Positions 25,395 through 36,026 of a stretch of DNA of 64,000 nucleotides are shown in pieces. The stretch is from assembly GCF_039535235.1 (NCBI RefSeq), contig NZ_BAAAWU010000001.1, forward strand, positions 4,464,001 through 4,528,000, written 5' to 3'. The notes under the pieces are model-generated. The model was not told the DNA's origin. It searched no databases and saw only the letters and a list, made by a program, of their open reading frames with translations. Origin of the DNA: Streptomyces roseoviridis (GTDB lineage: Bacteria; Actinomycetota; Actinomycetes; Streptomycetales; Streptomycetaceae). Positions within the stretch are counted from its first letter, which is position 1. Every line of letters begins with the position of its first letter. Both the position numbers and the translations under genes were made by a program.

Positions 25395-26720
25395 ATGGGA
25401 ATCAGCAGCCGTGTCAGCACCCCCACGGGCACCCGCGCCGGCGCGCGGGAACTCGCCGAGTCCACGCCCGCCACCCGCGACCGCTACGTCGACCTGCTGC
25501 GGGTCGCCTCGCTCGCGGTCGTCGTCCTCGGCCACTGGCTGATGGCCGCCGTCACCGCCGACGGGCGGGTCGGCAACCTGCTCGCCGTGGTCCCCGGCCT
25601 GCAGGTCCTCACCTGGGCCCTCCAGGTCATGCCGGTCTTCTTCTTCGTCGGCGGCTTCTCGCACGCCCTCGCGCACCGCTCGCGGCCCGGCTACGCGGAC
25701 TTCCTGCGGGGCCGGCTGCGGCGGCTGCTGCGCCCCACGGCGGTCTTCATCGGCGTGTGGGGCGTGCTCGCGCTCGCCGTCCAGCTGCTCGGCGCGGACG
25801 GCGGTCTGACCGGGGTCGCGCTGCGGCTCGTCACCCAGCCGTTGTGGTTCATCGGCGTCTACCTCGCCATGGTCGCCCTCACCCCGCCGCTGCTGAGGCT
25901 CCACGAGCGCCACGGCTGGGGCGCCTTCGCCGGGCTGGTGGCGGGAGCGGTCGCCGTGGACGCGCTGCGGTTCGCCGCCGGGGTGCCGTACGTCGAGTTC
26001 CTCAACTTCGCGCTCGTCTGGCTGGCGGTCCACCAGCTCGGCTTCCTGCGCGCCGACGGCATGATCCGCCGTCCGGCCGTCCTGGCCGCGGCGGGCCTCG
26101 CCGGCGCGGCCCTGCTCGTGGCCCTCGGGCCGTACCCGCTGTCCATGGTCGGCATGCCGGGCGAGAAGGTCTCCAACATGGCCCCGCCGACGCTCGCCCT
26201 GCTCTGCCACGGCCTGTGGCTGGTCGGCGCGGTCGAACTCCTCAAGGGCCCGGGCACCCGGCTGGTGGCCCGCGCCCGGGTCTGGCGGGCGGTGGTCGCC
26301 GCCAACGGGATCGCCATGACCGCGTTCCTGTGGCACCTGACGGCCATGCTCGGCGTGTACGGGGCGCTGCTCGCCCTCGGCGTCCGGCTGCCGGAGCCCG
26401 CGACCGCCGCCTGGTGGGCCCAGCTCCCGCTCCGCCTCGCCGCCGCGACCGTCCTCACCGCCCTGCTCGTCGCCGCCTTCCGCCGCTTCGAGGCCCCGTC
26501 CGCCGTCCCCCGCTCCGACGGCCCGGCCGCCCCGGCCGCCGTGGGCGTCACCCTCGCCCTGCTGGGCGTGCTCGGCCTGTCGATGACGGGCCTCGGCGGC
26601 CTCCTGGAGGGCCACGCGGCCACCCTGATCGCGGTGAGGATCACCGCTCCGGCCGCGGTGGCGATGACGGTGGCGGGGTGGCTGCTGGTGGAACGGCCTA
26701 CATCTCGTCGATCCGCGTGA
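25395..26720 (+). CDS. Acyltransferase 3 family membrane protein
   Basis: A 441-residue protein with about ten transmembrane helices. The N-terminal pattern RDRYVDLLRVASLAVVVLGHWLM carries the family's conserved Arg/His (R in 'R-x-x-DLLR', H in 'LGHW'), and PVFFFVGGFSHALAHRSRPGYADFLRGRLRRLLRP is typical. Members O-acylate exported polysaccharides, lipids or antibiotics. ATG 25395 gives MGISSRV. The 3' end overlaps the convergent Uma2 gene by 23 bp. Confidence 0.9.
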   Translation: MGISSRVSTPTGTRAGARELAESTPATRDRYVDLLRVASLAVVVLGHWLMAAVTADGRVGNLLAVVPGLQVLTWALQVMPVFFFVGGFSHALAHRSRPGYADFLRGRLRRLLRPTAVFIGVWGVLALAVQLLGADGGLTGVALRLVTQPLWFIGVYLAMVALTPPLLRLHERHGWGAFAGLVAGAVAVDALRFAAGVPYVEFLNFALVWLAVHQLGFLRADGMIRRPAVLAAAGLAGAALLVALGPYPLSMVGMPGEKVSNMAPPTLALLCHGLWLVGAVELLKGPGTRLVARARVWRAVVAANGIAMTAFLWHLTAMLGVYGALLALGVRLPEPATAAWWAQLPLRLAAATVLTALLVAAFRRFEAPSAVPRSDGPAAPAAVGVTLALLGVLGLSMTGLGGLLEGHAATLIAVRITAPAAVAMTVAGWLLVERPTSRRSA

Positions 26721-27318
26721 GGTCGATGTCGATGTCGAAGGGGACCGCAAGCTTCAGCCGCTCGCGGTGCACGCCGGTGCAGGTGTACGCCTTGGTGACA
26801 GGGTCACGCTCGTAGACCCGTACGACCGGGTGGTCGTCGTCGCCCTCCATCTCGACCAGCCAGAAGTGCTCGATGCCCGCCGCCGCGTACTTGTGCGGCT
26901 TGGTGTCCCGGTCGCGGGACTCGGAGTCGGGGGAGACGACCTCGACGGCCAGGACGACGTCGGCAACCGGATAAGAGGTCTGCCGGAGGCCCTTGACGGC
27001 TTCCCTGCGGACCACGAGGACATCGGGCTCGGGGCCGTTGCTGCGGTCGATGACCACCGTCATCTCGTTGTAGACCCTGTGCGTCGCCGGAGCGGCGGAA
27101 GCCAGCCCATTGGTCAGCAGGCGGATCATGACGTTGTGGAAACGACGCTGCGGACTCGCAAAGACCAGGCTCCCGTCGATCAACTCGGTGTGCGGCGGGA
27201 GGCCGGGCAGGGTGTCCAGGTCGTCCACCGTCCAGCCCTCGCGAGGCGGCACCGGCCATTCGGGAGCCGACTCGGTGGTCGGCCTGGTCGTCGGCTCGGC
27301 GGTCACGGTTCCTTCCAT
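26698..27318 (-). CDS. Uma2 family endonuclease (DUF820)
   Basis: A 206-residue protein of the Uma2 PD-(D/E)xK nuclease-fold family. Its core is visible: HTELIDGSLVFASPQRRFHNVMIRLL with the conserved Glu and Asp-Gly, EPDVLVVRREA (the 'PD' motif) and DVVLAVEVVSPDSESRDRDTKPHKYAAAGIEHFWLVEME (the ExV...K and Y/W segments). The family is very numerous in Streptomyces and cyanobacteria. The biological role is unknown, and nuclease activity is inferred from the fold. The start is ATG 27318 with AAGGA upstream. Confidence 0.9.
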   Translation of the reverse strand: MEGTVTAEPTTRPTTESAPEWPVPPREGWTVDDLDTLPGLPPHTELIDGSLVFASPQRRFHNVMIRLLTNGLASAAPATHRVYNEMTVVIDRSNGPEPDVLVVRREAVKGLRQTSYPVADVVLAVEVVSPDSESRDRDTKPHKYAAAGIEHFWLVEMEGDDDHPVVRVYERDPVTKAYTCTGVHRERLKLAVPFDIDIDLTRIDEM

Positions 27319-27451
27319 GGACGGGATCCTTCTGCCTGCCGTCCACAGTAGCCGCGGATCCCGATCAGGTCATCACTAAGAGTGACCTCGCCACACGTTT
27401 GGGGCCGCCGTCTACCCTGGACCTCGATCCATCCCCCCGTACAGGAGTGAA

Positions 27452-29257
<1,806 letters not shown>

Positions 29258-29391
29258 AGAAGTCGTGGCGGACGCGTAACGACGGCATCACGGGCCGGTT
29301 CTCCCTTGGGAACAACGGGCGGACCGGTCGCTTTTGCGCCACCCGGTGAGTGGTAGAAAGAAAACCCGCTCACATCAAGGGGGAAGCGCTG

Positions 29392-31215
29392 ATGACCCAG
29401 CCGCCCAGCAACCAGCCGCCGGTGCCGGGGGGCTTCGGCGCTCCGGACCCGAACCAGAACCCGAACCAGAACCCGGGCCAGAACGTCCCGCCGGCGCCGC
29501 CGGTCCCGCCGCAGGCACCGCCGGTTCCGCCCGCACCGCCGCAGGCCGCCCCGCAGACGCCGCCGCCCGCCCAGCCCGGCCCGTACGGCTACCCGCAGCA
29601 GCCGCCGGCCCAGCCCGGCCCGTACGGCTACCCGCAGCAGCCGCCGGCCCAGCCCGGCCCGTACCAGCAGCAGCCGGGTCCCTACGGCCAGCAGCCCGGC
29701 CCGTACGGCCAGCAGCCGAATCCTTACGGCGGCTACCCCACCGCCCCGATGCAGACCCCGCCCCCCGGCGGCGGCAAGAACCCCTTCCAGGGCAAGCCCG
29801 GCCTCATCGTCGCCGCGGCCGCCGCCGCGCTGCTCGTCGTCGGCGGCGTCTCCTGGCTCGCGTTCGGCGACGGTGACGAGAAGGAGCCGGTCGCGGGCCC
29901 GACCACCTCCTCCTCCACCCTGCCGAAGCCGACCGAGTCCGTCGACAAGGGCGACGGCAGCGGTGACGGCGAGAACGGCGAGAAGGGGCTGAACGACGGC
30001 CGCAAGGACGGCGAGGCCAAGATCAGCTGGCTGCTCAAGAACAACGTCGACCTGCCCAAGAACGGCGCCGACGTCTACGGCCCGTGGATCGTCGGCGACA
30101 CCGTCGTCAAGGCCATGTACAAGGGCATCGACGGCTACAGCCTCGCCGACGGCTCCCCCAAGTGGCACGTCGACGTGCCCTACGAGCTGTGCGCCGCCCC
30201 GCCGGAGCCGTCCGCCACCGGCGTCATGGTCTTCGGCTACAAGGACAGCGCCGGCGACCGCGCCAAGTGCCTCCAGATGCAGCAGGTCGACCTCAAGACC
30301 GGCAAGAAGGGCTGGACGAAGGCCATCCCCAAGCCGACCGGCCTCTTCGCCTTCTCCGACAACACCCTCACCATCAGCGGCAACACGGTGACCGCCTCCG
30401 GCTCCAGCTCCGCCTACGGCTTCTCGCTCGCCGACGGCCGGCAGCTGTTCACCGGCCCGACCACCGGCTGCAAGCCCTACGCCTACGCGGGCGGCAGCAA
30501 GCTGATCGCCGCCTCCAAGTGCCCCACCGGCGACGTCAACAAGGAGTCGCACGCGGTCAGCGAGGTCGACCCCAACACCGGCAAGCCCAAGTGGTCCTTC
30601 AAGCTGCAGACCGGCTGGGAGGTCGACAAGGTCTACTCGGTCGACCCGATCGTGGTCTCCGCCACCCAGCGCGAGCAGAAGAAGTGGGCGATCTTCTCGC
30701 TGACCGCCGACGGCAAGGAGCGCTCGCAGATCCAGGGCGGCAACGACAAGTTCGCCCCCAAGTGCGGCGGCAGCTTCGTCATCTTCGGCAAGAACCTCCA
30801 GGGCTGCACCGGAGTCGCCGCGGACGCCAACACCTTCTACATGGCGACCGAGACCGCCTACGGCACCCCGAACGAGGTCGTCGCCTTCGACCTGAACACC
30901 GGCAAGGCCAAGTGGCGCTCCAAGGCGCCCGGTGAGCAGCAGATGTCGCCGCTGCGCATGGAGGGCTCGGAGGTCCTGCTGTACGTCGAGCCGCGCTACG
31001 ACGCGGGCGGCCAGGTCGCGACCCTCGCCCCGACGGGCGGCGCGCCCAAGGTGCTGCTCCAGCACCAGGCGGCGGTCTCCTCGGTCGAGAGCTCCTTCTA
31101 CGACGCCGGCTACGCCTACTCGAACGGCACGTTCGTGATCGCGGCCGGCCGGGTCTCCGCCTCCAACGACAAGGCGGAGATGGAGACCAAGACGATGATG
31201 GCCTACGGCAAGTGA
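29392..31215 (+). CDS. Membrane-anchored PQQ-like beta-propeller protein, copy 1
   Basis: A 607-residue protein. The first ~135 residues are Pro/Gln/Gly/Tyr-rich and disordered, with a 13-residue unit AQPGPYGYPQQPP repeated. One transmembrane helix follows (GLIVAAAAAALLVVGGVSWLAF), then an acidic linker and an extracellular PQQ/WD-like propeller (repeats such as AFDLNTGKAKWRSKA). ATG 29392 has AAGGGGGA upstream; the frame opens earlier but without a ribosome binding site. The next gene is a paralogue of the same architecture. Ligand and role are unknown; a sensor or scaffold at the membrane surface is a guess. Confidence 0.85.
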   Translation: MTQPPSNQPPVPGGFGAPDPNQNPNQNPGQNVPPAPPVPPQAPPVPPAPPQAAPQTPPPAQPGPYGYPQQPPAQPGPYGYPQQPPAQPGPYQQQPGPYGQQPGPYGQQPNPYGGYPTAPMQTPPPGGGKNPFQGKPGLIVAAAAAALLVVGGVSWLAFGDGDEKEPVAGPTTSSSTLPKPTESVDKGDGSGDGENGEKGLNDGRKDGEAKISWLLKNNVDLPKNGADVYGPWIVGDTVVKAMYKGIDGYSLADGSPKWHVDVPYELCAAPPEPSATGVMVFGYKDSAGDRAKCLQMQQVDLKTGKKGWTKAIPKPTGLFAFSDNTLTISGNTVTASGSSSAYGFSLADGRQLFTGPTTGCKPYAYAGGSKLIAASKCPTGDVNKESHAVSEVDPNTGKPKWSFKLQTGWEVDKVYSVDPIVVSATQREQKKWAIFSLTADGKERSQIQGGNDKFAPKCGGSFVIFGKNLQGCTGVAADANTFYMATETAYGTPNEVVAFDLNTGKAKWRSKAPGEQQMSPLRMEGSEVLLYVEPRYDAGGQVATLAPTGGAPKVLLQHQAAVSSVESSFYDAGYAYSNGTFVIAAGRVSASNDKAEMETKTMMAYGK

Positions 31216-31264
31216 CGCCCCGCCCGTCCCGTCCGCTCACCGACTCCTTCGAGGTACCCACGCC

Positions 31265-33079
31265 ATGACCCAGCCGCCGCCACCGCCGAACCAGCCCCCG
31301 GGGCCTCCCCCCGGCGGCTTCGGCGCGCCGCAGGACCCTCCTCCGGGCTCTTCGCCCTGGGGCGACCCCCAGGGCGGGTTCGGCGCGCCGACGCCCCCGC
31401 CGGCCCAGCCGCCGTACGGCTACCCGCAGCAGCAGCCGGTCCCGCCGCCCGCGCAGCCGCCCGTACAGCAGCCGCCGTACGGCCACCCGCAGCAGCCGCC
31501 CACGCAGCCGATGCAGCAGCAGTACGGCTACCCGGGGCAGCCCCCTGCCCAGCCCGGGCCGTACGCGCCGCAGTACCAGCCGACGCCCCCGCCGGCCCCC
31601 GGCGGCGGCAGGAAGCTGTCGGCGCAGCTGCAGATCATCATCGCGGCGGCCGTGGCCGTCGTGCTGCTGATCGGCGGCGGCGTGTGGTACGCGAACTCCG
31701 GCAGCGGTGACGAGGGCACCGAGGCCAAGGGCAGCTCCGGAGCCGCCACCGGCGGCAAGGACGGCGGGGCGAACGGCCTCGGCGGGGGCGGCAAGGAGAA
31801 GGTGCCGGCGAACACCAAGTCCAAGCTGGCCTTCCAGCTGCCGACGCCGGTCGTCCCCGACGTCACCGACGTCACCGGCTCCTGGATCACCGACAAGGCC
31901 TTCGTCAAGCCGGGCATCAACTCCGTCGTCGCCTACGACCTGGCCAAGGGCACGGCCCTGTGGACCCTGCCGCTGACCGGTCAGGTCTGCGGCGCCTCGC
32001 GCCACACGACGGCCGACCACAAGGTGCCGATCCTCTTCGAGGCGACGAAGCGCCTTCCGCCGCGCTACTACCAGCCGTGCACCGAGATCGGCCTGCTCGA
32101 CCTCACCACGGGCAAGCTGGTGTGGTCGACCTCCCTCAAGGGCGGCACGGCCGGCGACAAGAAGGTGTCCTTCGCCGAGGTCACCGTGCACGGCCAGACC
32201 GTGGCGGCCGGCGGCCTGGACGGCGGCGCCGCCTTCGACCTGGCCAACGGCAACCCGCGCTGGAAGCCGCAGGCCAACGCGAACAACTGCGAGGACCTCG
32301 GCTACGGCGGCGGTGAGGGCGGGCTCGTCGCGGTCCGCAAGTGCGGCTCGTACGACAACCCGACGGTCACGATCCAGAACCTCAACCCGACGACGGGCGC
32401 GCCGGTCTCGCAGTACAAGATGCCCCCGGGCGTCGACTTCGCCTCGGTCGTCTCCACCAAGCCGCTGGTCGTCGCGGCCGACGTCGGCGACACCGCCGGT
32501 GACGGCAGCAACGTCTCCGACTTCTTCTCGATCGACGAGAAGACCGGCAAGCTCAAGGCCAAGATCACGGCGGACGCGGACCGTTACGCGGTCCGCTGCC
32601 GCGCCACCAAGGTCGACGCGTGCACGGGCGCCCTCGTCGGCAACGGCCGGCTGTACCTGCCGACCGAGGAGCACGACGGCAGCACCGGCGAGTACGGCGA
32701 CGAGACCAACGAGATCGTCGCCTTCGACCTGGCCAACGGCAACCCGGTGCCGGAGAAGGCCGACGCCGGCGACCGCTGGAAGCTGGTCCCGCTGCGCATG
32801 GACGGCGGCAACCTCATCGCCTACAAGTGGCCGCCCTACGACAAGGGCGGGCAGGTCGTGTCCATCGACGGCGGCACGATGAAGTCGACGCTGCTGATGG
32901 AGAACCCGTCGGACCGGCCGACCCGGGACATGGAGACCAGCTTCAGCCTGAACGGTGCCGAGTACCGGTACGCCGACGGGCGGCTGATCATCTCGGAGAT
33001 GCTGCTGAGCAAGAGCAGGACCGACAGCTCCTCGACGTTCAAGAAGTACCTGGCCGTCGCCTTCTCGGCCGCGGGCTGA
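31265..33079 (+). CDS. Membrane-anchored PQQ-like beta-propeller protein, copy 2
   Basis: A 604-residue paralogue of the preceding gene, 49 bp downstream, so probably in the same operon. It has the same plan: a Pro-rich cytoplasmic N-terminus (about 115 residues), one helix (LQIIIAAAVAVVLLIGGGVWYA), a Gly/Ser linker and a propeller (blades such as LLDLTTGKLVWSTSL and AFDLANGNPVPEKA). Blades keep Cys pairs at matching places (CGASRHTT, CTEIGLL, CRATKVDACTG), which suggests disulphides outside the cell. A strong terminator follows. Confidence 0.85.
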   Translation: MTQPPPPPNQPPGPPPGGFGAPQDPPPGSSPWGDPQGGFGAPTPPPAQPPYGYPQQQPVPPPAQPPVQQPPYGHPQQPPTQPMQQQYGYPGQPPAQPGPYAPQYQPTPPPAPGGGRKLSAQLQIIIAAAVAVVLLIGGGVWYANSGSGDEGTEAKGSSGAATGGKDGGANGLGGGGKEKVPANTKSKLAFQLPTPVVPDVTDVTGSWITDKAFVKPGINSVVAYDLAKGTALWTLPLTGQVCGASRHTTADHKVPILFEATKRLPPRYYQPCTEIGLLDLTTGKLVWSTSLKGGTAGDKKVSFAEVTVHGQTVAAGGLDGGAAFDLANGNPRWKPQANANNCEDLGYGGGEGGLVAVRKCGSYDNPTVTIQNLNPTTGAPVSQYKMPPGVDFASVVSTKPLVVAADVGDTAGDGSNVSDFFSIDEKTGKLKAKITADADRYAVRCRATKVDACTGALVGNGRLYLPTEEHDGSTGEYGDETNEIVAFDLANGNPVPEKADAGDRWKLVPLRMDGGNLIAYKWPPYDKGGQVVSIDGGTMKSTLLMENPSDRPTRDMETSFSLNGAEYRYADGRLIISEMLLSKSRTDSSSTFKKYLAVAFSAAG

Positions 33080-33108
33080 CCCGGACCCGGTCGTCGCACC
33101 ACCTCCCC

Positions 33109-33139
33109 GTGGGGCCCCTCCGTCATGGAGGGGCCCCAC
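33109..33139 (+). terminator. Strong hairpin after the PQQ-propeller operon
   Basis: GTGGGGCCCCTCC (33109-33121), loop GTCAT, GGAGGGGCCCCAC (33127-33139): 13 perfect base pairs, followed by GTTGCGATT. It separates the propeller genes from the LuxR gene. Confidence 0.85.
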
Positions 33140-33230
33140 GTTGCGATTGGGGCAAAGCGGGGCGGGGGAGTGTGTAGCTTGCCGGGCAGGGTGGCCGGGG
33201 TCAGGCCGGCCCGGAGACGGGGGAGGACCG

Positions 33231-33905
33231 ATGGGCGTTCGGCTCGTGGTGGTCGACGACCACCGACTGCACGCGGAGGCGCTGGCCTCGGCGCTGAAGC
33301 TGCGCGGGCACCGGGTGCTCGCCGCGGCGGCGCCGGTGGCGGGCGCGGCGGAGCTGGTAGTGAGCCGTGCGCCGGAGGTCTGCCTGCTCGGGACGTCGGC
33401 ACCGGCCGAACCGGGGACCTTCGACCCCGTCGTAAGGATCAAGCGGGAGCGGCCGCAGGTGGCGGTGGTGGTGCTCGGCCCGGTGCCCTCGCCGCGCGGG
33501 ATCGCCGCCGCCTTCGCCGCGGGGGCCTCGGGATACGTCCGGCACGACGAGCGGATCGAGGGCGTCGAGCGGGCCCTGCTGAAGGCGCGGGCGGGCGAGG
33601 CGGCGGTGGCGCCGCAGCTGGTCCAGGCGGCCTTCGCGGAGCTGCTCGACCCGGCGGTGCAGCCGGACGACGAGGGGCAGCGGCTGCTGCGGCTGCTCAC
33701 CCCGCGCGAGGCGGAGGTCCTGGTCCGGGTGGCGGAGGGCGAGGACACCCGGGTGATCGCGGCCCGGATGGAGATCGCGCCGAGCACGGCGCGCACGCAC
33801 GTCCAGCGGGTGCTGATGAAGCTGGGCGTGGGCTCGCGTCTGGAGGCGGCGGCGCTCGCGGCGCGCACGGGGCTGCTCGACCGGGTGCCGGTGCAGCGCT
33901 CGTAA
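33231..33905 (+). CDS. LuxR/NarL-type response regulator with degenerate receiver
   Basis: A 224-residue protein with a receiver-like domain (1-120) and a LuxR helix-turn-helix (about 148-210: LTPREAEVLVRVAEGEDTRVIAARMEIAPSTARTHVQRVLMKLGV). The acidic pair D9-D10 is kept. The phosphoacceptor Asp is missing: the expected position reads CLLG54TSAP. The conserved Lys is Arg (GYVRHDE). It therefore cannot be phosphorylated in the normal way and may respond to a ligand or partner. ATG 33231 follows GGGGGAGGA. No kinase is adjacent. Confidence 0.88.
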   Translation: MGVRLVVVDDHRLHAEALASALKLRGHRVLAAAAPVAGAAELVVSRAPEVCLLGTSAPAEPGTFDPVVRIKRERPQVAVVVLGPVPSPRGIAAAFAAGASGYVRHDERIEGVERALLKARAGEAAVAPQLVQAAFAELLDPAVQPDDEGQRLLRLLTPREAEVLVRVAEGEDTRVIAARMEIAPSTARTHVQRVLMKLGVGSRLEAAALAARTGLLDRVPVQRS

Positions 33906-33918
33906 TTCTTCCGTGTGA

Positions 33919-33935
33919 AACGACCGGTGGTCGTT
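33919..33935. promoter_or_regulatory. Inverted repeat upstream of galT
   Basis: AACGACC-GGT-GGTCGTT, 7-bp arms, 85 bp before the galT start and 13 bp after the LuxR stop. The following stretch (33948-34000) is unusually AT-rich for this genome and contains TTGACC at 33948-33953, so this is likely the gal promoter/operator region. It could instead be a weak terminator of the LuxR gene. Confidence 0.5.
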
Positions 33936-34020
33936 CATGGGGGAGTGTTGACCTCCGATGTTCGATTGTGGTTTTTTGTGGGTGGTTCTGTTTGACGCAG
34001 GCTACGAGAGGCCGCCCGCC

Positions 34021-35061
34021 GTGAAGAAGACCGTCACCCGCCTCGCCGACGGGCGTGAGCTCATCTACTTCGACGCGCACGACGACACCGTCCGCGACGC
34101 CGTCGACCGCAGGCCCCTCGACCCCGTCACCTCCGCCTCCGAGATCCGCCACGACCCCCTCCTCGACGAGAACGTCGCCATCGCCTCGCACCGGCAGGGC
34201 CGCGTCCACCACCCGCCCGCCGACACCTGCCCCCTGTGCCCCACGACCGAGGAGTGGCAGAGCGAGATCCCGGACGGCTCCTACGAGGTCGTCGTCTTCG
34301 AGAACCGCTTCCCCTCGCTGTCGGGCGCCGGCGGACGCTGCGAGGTCGTCTGCTTCACCTCCGACCACCGGGCGTCCTTCGCCGACCTCGACGAGGAACG
34401 GGCCGCCCTCGTCCTGGCCGCCTGGACCGACCGCACCGCGGAGCTCTCCGCCCGTGACGGCGTCGCACAGGTCTACTGCTTCGAGAACCGCGGCGCCGAG
34501 ATCGGCGTCACCCTCGCCCACCCGCACGGGCAGATCTACGCCTTCCCCTTCCCCACCCCCCGCACCACGACCATGCTGCGCAACGCCGCGGCACACCGCG
34601 CCCGCACCGGGCGCAACCTCTTCGACGACGTCCTGGAGCGGGAACGGGCCGGCGAGCGGGTGGTCCTGGCGGGCGGGCACTGGGTCGCCTTCGTCCCCTA
34701 CGCCGCCCGCTGGCCGTACGAGGTGCACCTCTACCCCACCCGCCGGGTCACCGACCTGACCCACCTGGGCCGGGCCGCGCGCGAGGAGTTCCCGCGGATC
34801 TACCTGGAGCTGCTGCGCCGCTTCGACCGCCTCTTCGGTACGGACGAGCCGCCGACGCCCTACATCGCCGCCTGGCACCAGGCGCCGGCCGTCCACCCCG
34901 AGCGGGAGGAGTTCGCGCTGCACCTGGAGCTTTTCACCGTCCGGCGGGCCTCTGGCAAGCTGAAGTACCTCGCGGGCACCGAATCCGGCATGGGCGCGTT
35001 CATGAACGACGTGTCGCCCGAGTCCGCGGCCGACAGACTCCGAGAGGTGGCAAGCAGTTGA
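34021..35061 (+). CDS. galT: Galactose-1-phosphate uridylyltransferase
   Basis: A 346-residue Leloir-pathway enzyme that exchanges UMP between UDP-glucose and galactose-1-phosphate. The zinc site Cys pair CPLCP and the catalytic histidine motif HPHGQIYAF are present. The C-terminal His-rich half (YEVHLYPTRR, EFALHLELF) is also as in the family. GTG 34021 has GAGAGG upstream; the frame extends back into the AT-rich leader. It is the first gene of galTEK, and its stop overlaps the galE start (TTGA). Confidence 0.96.
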   Translation: MKKTVTRLADGRELIYFDAHDDTVRDAVDRRPLDPVTSASEIRHDPLLDENVAIASHRQGRVHHPPADTCPLCPTTEEWQSEIPDGSYEVVVFENRFPSLSGAGGRCEVVCFTSDHRASFADLDEERAALVLAAWTDRTAELSARDGVAQVYCFENRGAEIGVTLAHPHGQIYAFPFPTPRTTTMLRNAAAHRARTGRNLFDDVLERERAGERVVLAGGHWVAFVPYAARWPYEVHLYPTRRVTDLTHLGRAAREEFPRIYLELLRRFDRLFGTDEPPTPYIAAWHQAPAVHPEREEFALHLELFTVRRASGKLKYLAGTESGMGAFMNDVSPESAADRLREVASS

Positions 35062-36026
35062 GCAAGTACCTGGTGACCGGTGGAGCCGGCTATGTGGGCA
35101 GCACGGTCGCGGCCCACCTCCTGGAGGCGGGACACGAGGTCACGGTCCTCGACGACCTCTCCACGGGCTTCCGCGAGGGCGTGCCCGCCGGGGCGGCCTT
35201 CATCGAGGGCCGCATCCAGGACGCCGCCCGGCACCTGGACCCCTCCTACGACGGCGTGCTCCACTTCGCCGCCTTCTCGCAGGTCGGCGAGTCCGTCGCC
35301 AGGCCCGAGAAGTACTGGGACAACAACGTCGGCGGCACCATGGCGCTCCTCGCCGCCATGCGCGAGGCCGGCGTGCCGAGGCTCGTCTTCTCCTCCACCG
35401 CCGCCACCTACGGCGAGCCGGAGACCGTGCCGATCACCGAGTCCGCGCCCACCGCGCCGACCAACCCCTACGGCGCCACCAAGCTCGCCGTCGACCACAT
35501 GATCACCGGCGAGTGCGCCGCCCACGGCCTCGCCGCCGTCTCGCTGCGCTACTTCAACGTCGCCGGCGCCTACGGCGAGTGCGGCGAGCGCCACGACCCC
35601 GAGTCCCACCTGATCCCCCTCGTGCTCCAGGTGGCCCTGGGCAAGCGCGAGGCGATCAACGTCTACGGCGACGACTACCCGACGCCCGACGGCACCTGCG
35701 TGCGCGACTACATCCACGTCGCCGACCTCGCCGAGGCCCATCTGCTGGCCCTGGACGCGATGACCCCCGGCGAGCACCTCATCTGCAACCTCGGCAACGG
35801 CAACGGCTTCTCCGTGCGGGAGGTCGTCGAGACCGTCCGCAAGGTCACCGGCCACCCCGTGCCCGAGGTCATGGCCGAGCGCCGCGCCGGGGACCCGGCC
35901 GTGCTCGTCGCCTCCGCCGAGACCGCGCGCGAGCGCCTCGGCTGGACCCCGTCCCGCCCGGATCTGGCGGCCATCGTCGAGGACGCCTGGGCGTTCGCGA
36001 AGAAGAAGGAGCAGGACCGGGCATGA
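35058..36026 (+). CDS. galE: UDP-glucose 4-epimerase
   Basis: A 322-residue short-chain-dehydrogenase-type enzyme that interconverts UDP-glucose and UDP-galactose. The NAD loop GGAGYVGS, the catalytic Ser (SSTAATYG) and Tyr-x-x-x-Lys (YGATK) are present. The start codon is TTG at 35058, forced by the 4-bp overlap with galT and the N-terminal SKYLVTGGAG sequence. The stop overlaps galK by ATGA. Confidence 0.97.
   Translation: MSKYLVTGGAGYVGSTVAAHLLEAGHEVTVLDDLSTGFREGVPAGAAFIEGRIQDAARHLDPSYDGVLHFAAFSQVGESVARPEKYWDNNVGGTMALLAAMREAGVPRLVFSSTAATYGEPETVPITESAPTAPTNPYGATKLAVDHMITGECAAHGLAAVSLRYFNVAGAYGECGERHDPESHLIPLVLQVALGKREAINVYGDDYPTPDGTCVRDYIHVADLAEAHLLALDAMTPGEHLICNLGNGNGFSVREVVETVRKVTGHPVPEVMAERRAGDPAVLVASAETARERLGWTPSRPDLAAIVEDAWAFAKKKEQDRA

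Noticed and set aside
29350..29391. A 14-codon N-terminal extension of the first PQQ-propeller gene
   Set aside because: No ribosome binding site precedes it, whereas AAGGGGGA precedes ATG 29392, and the paralogue also begins MTQPP.
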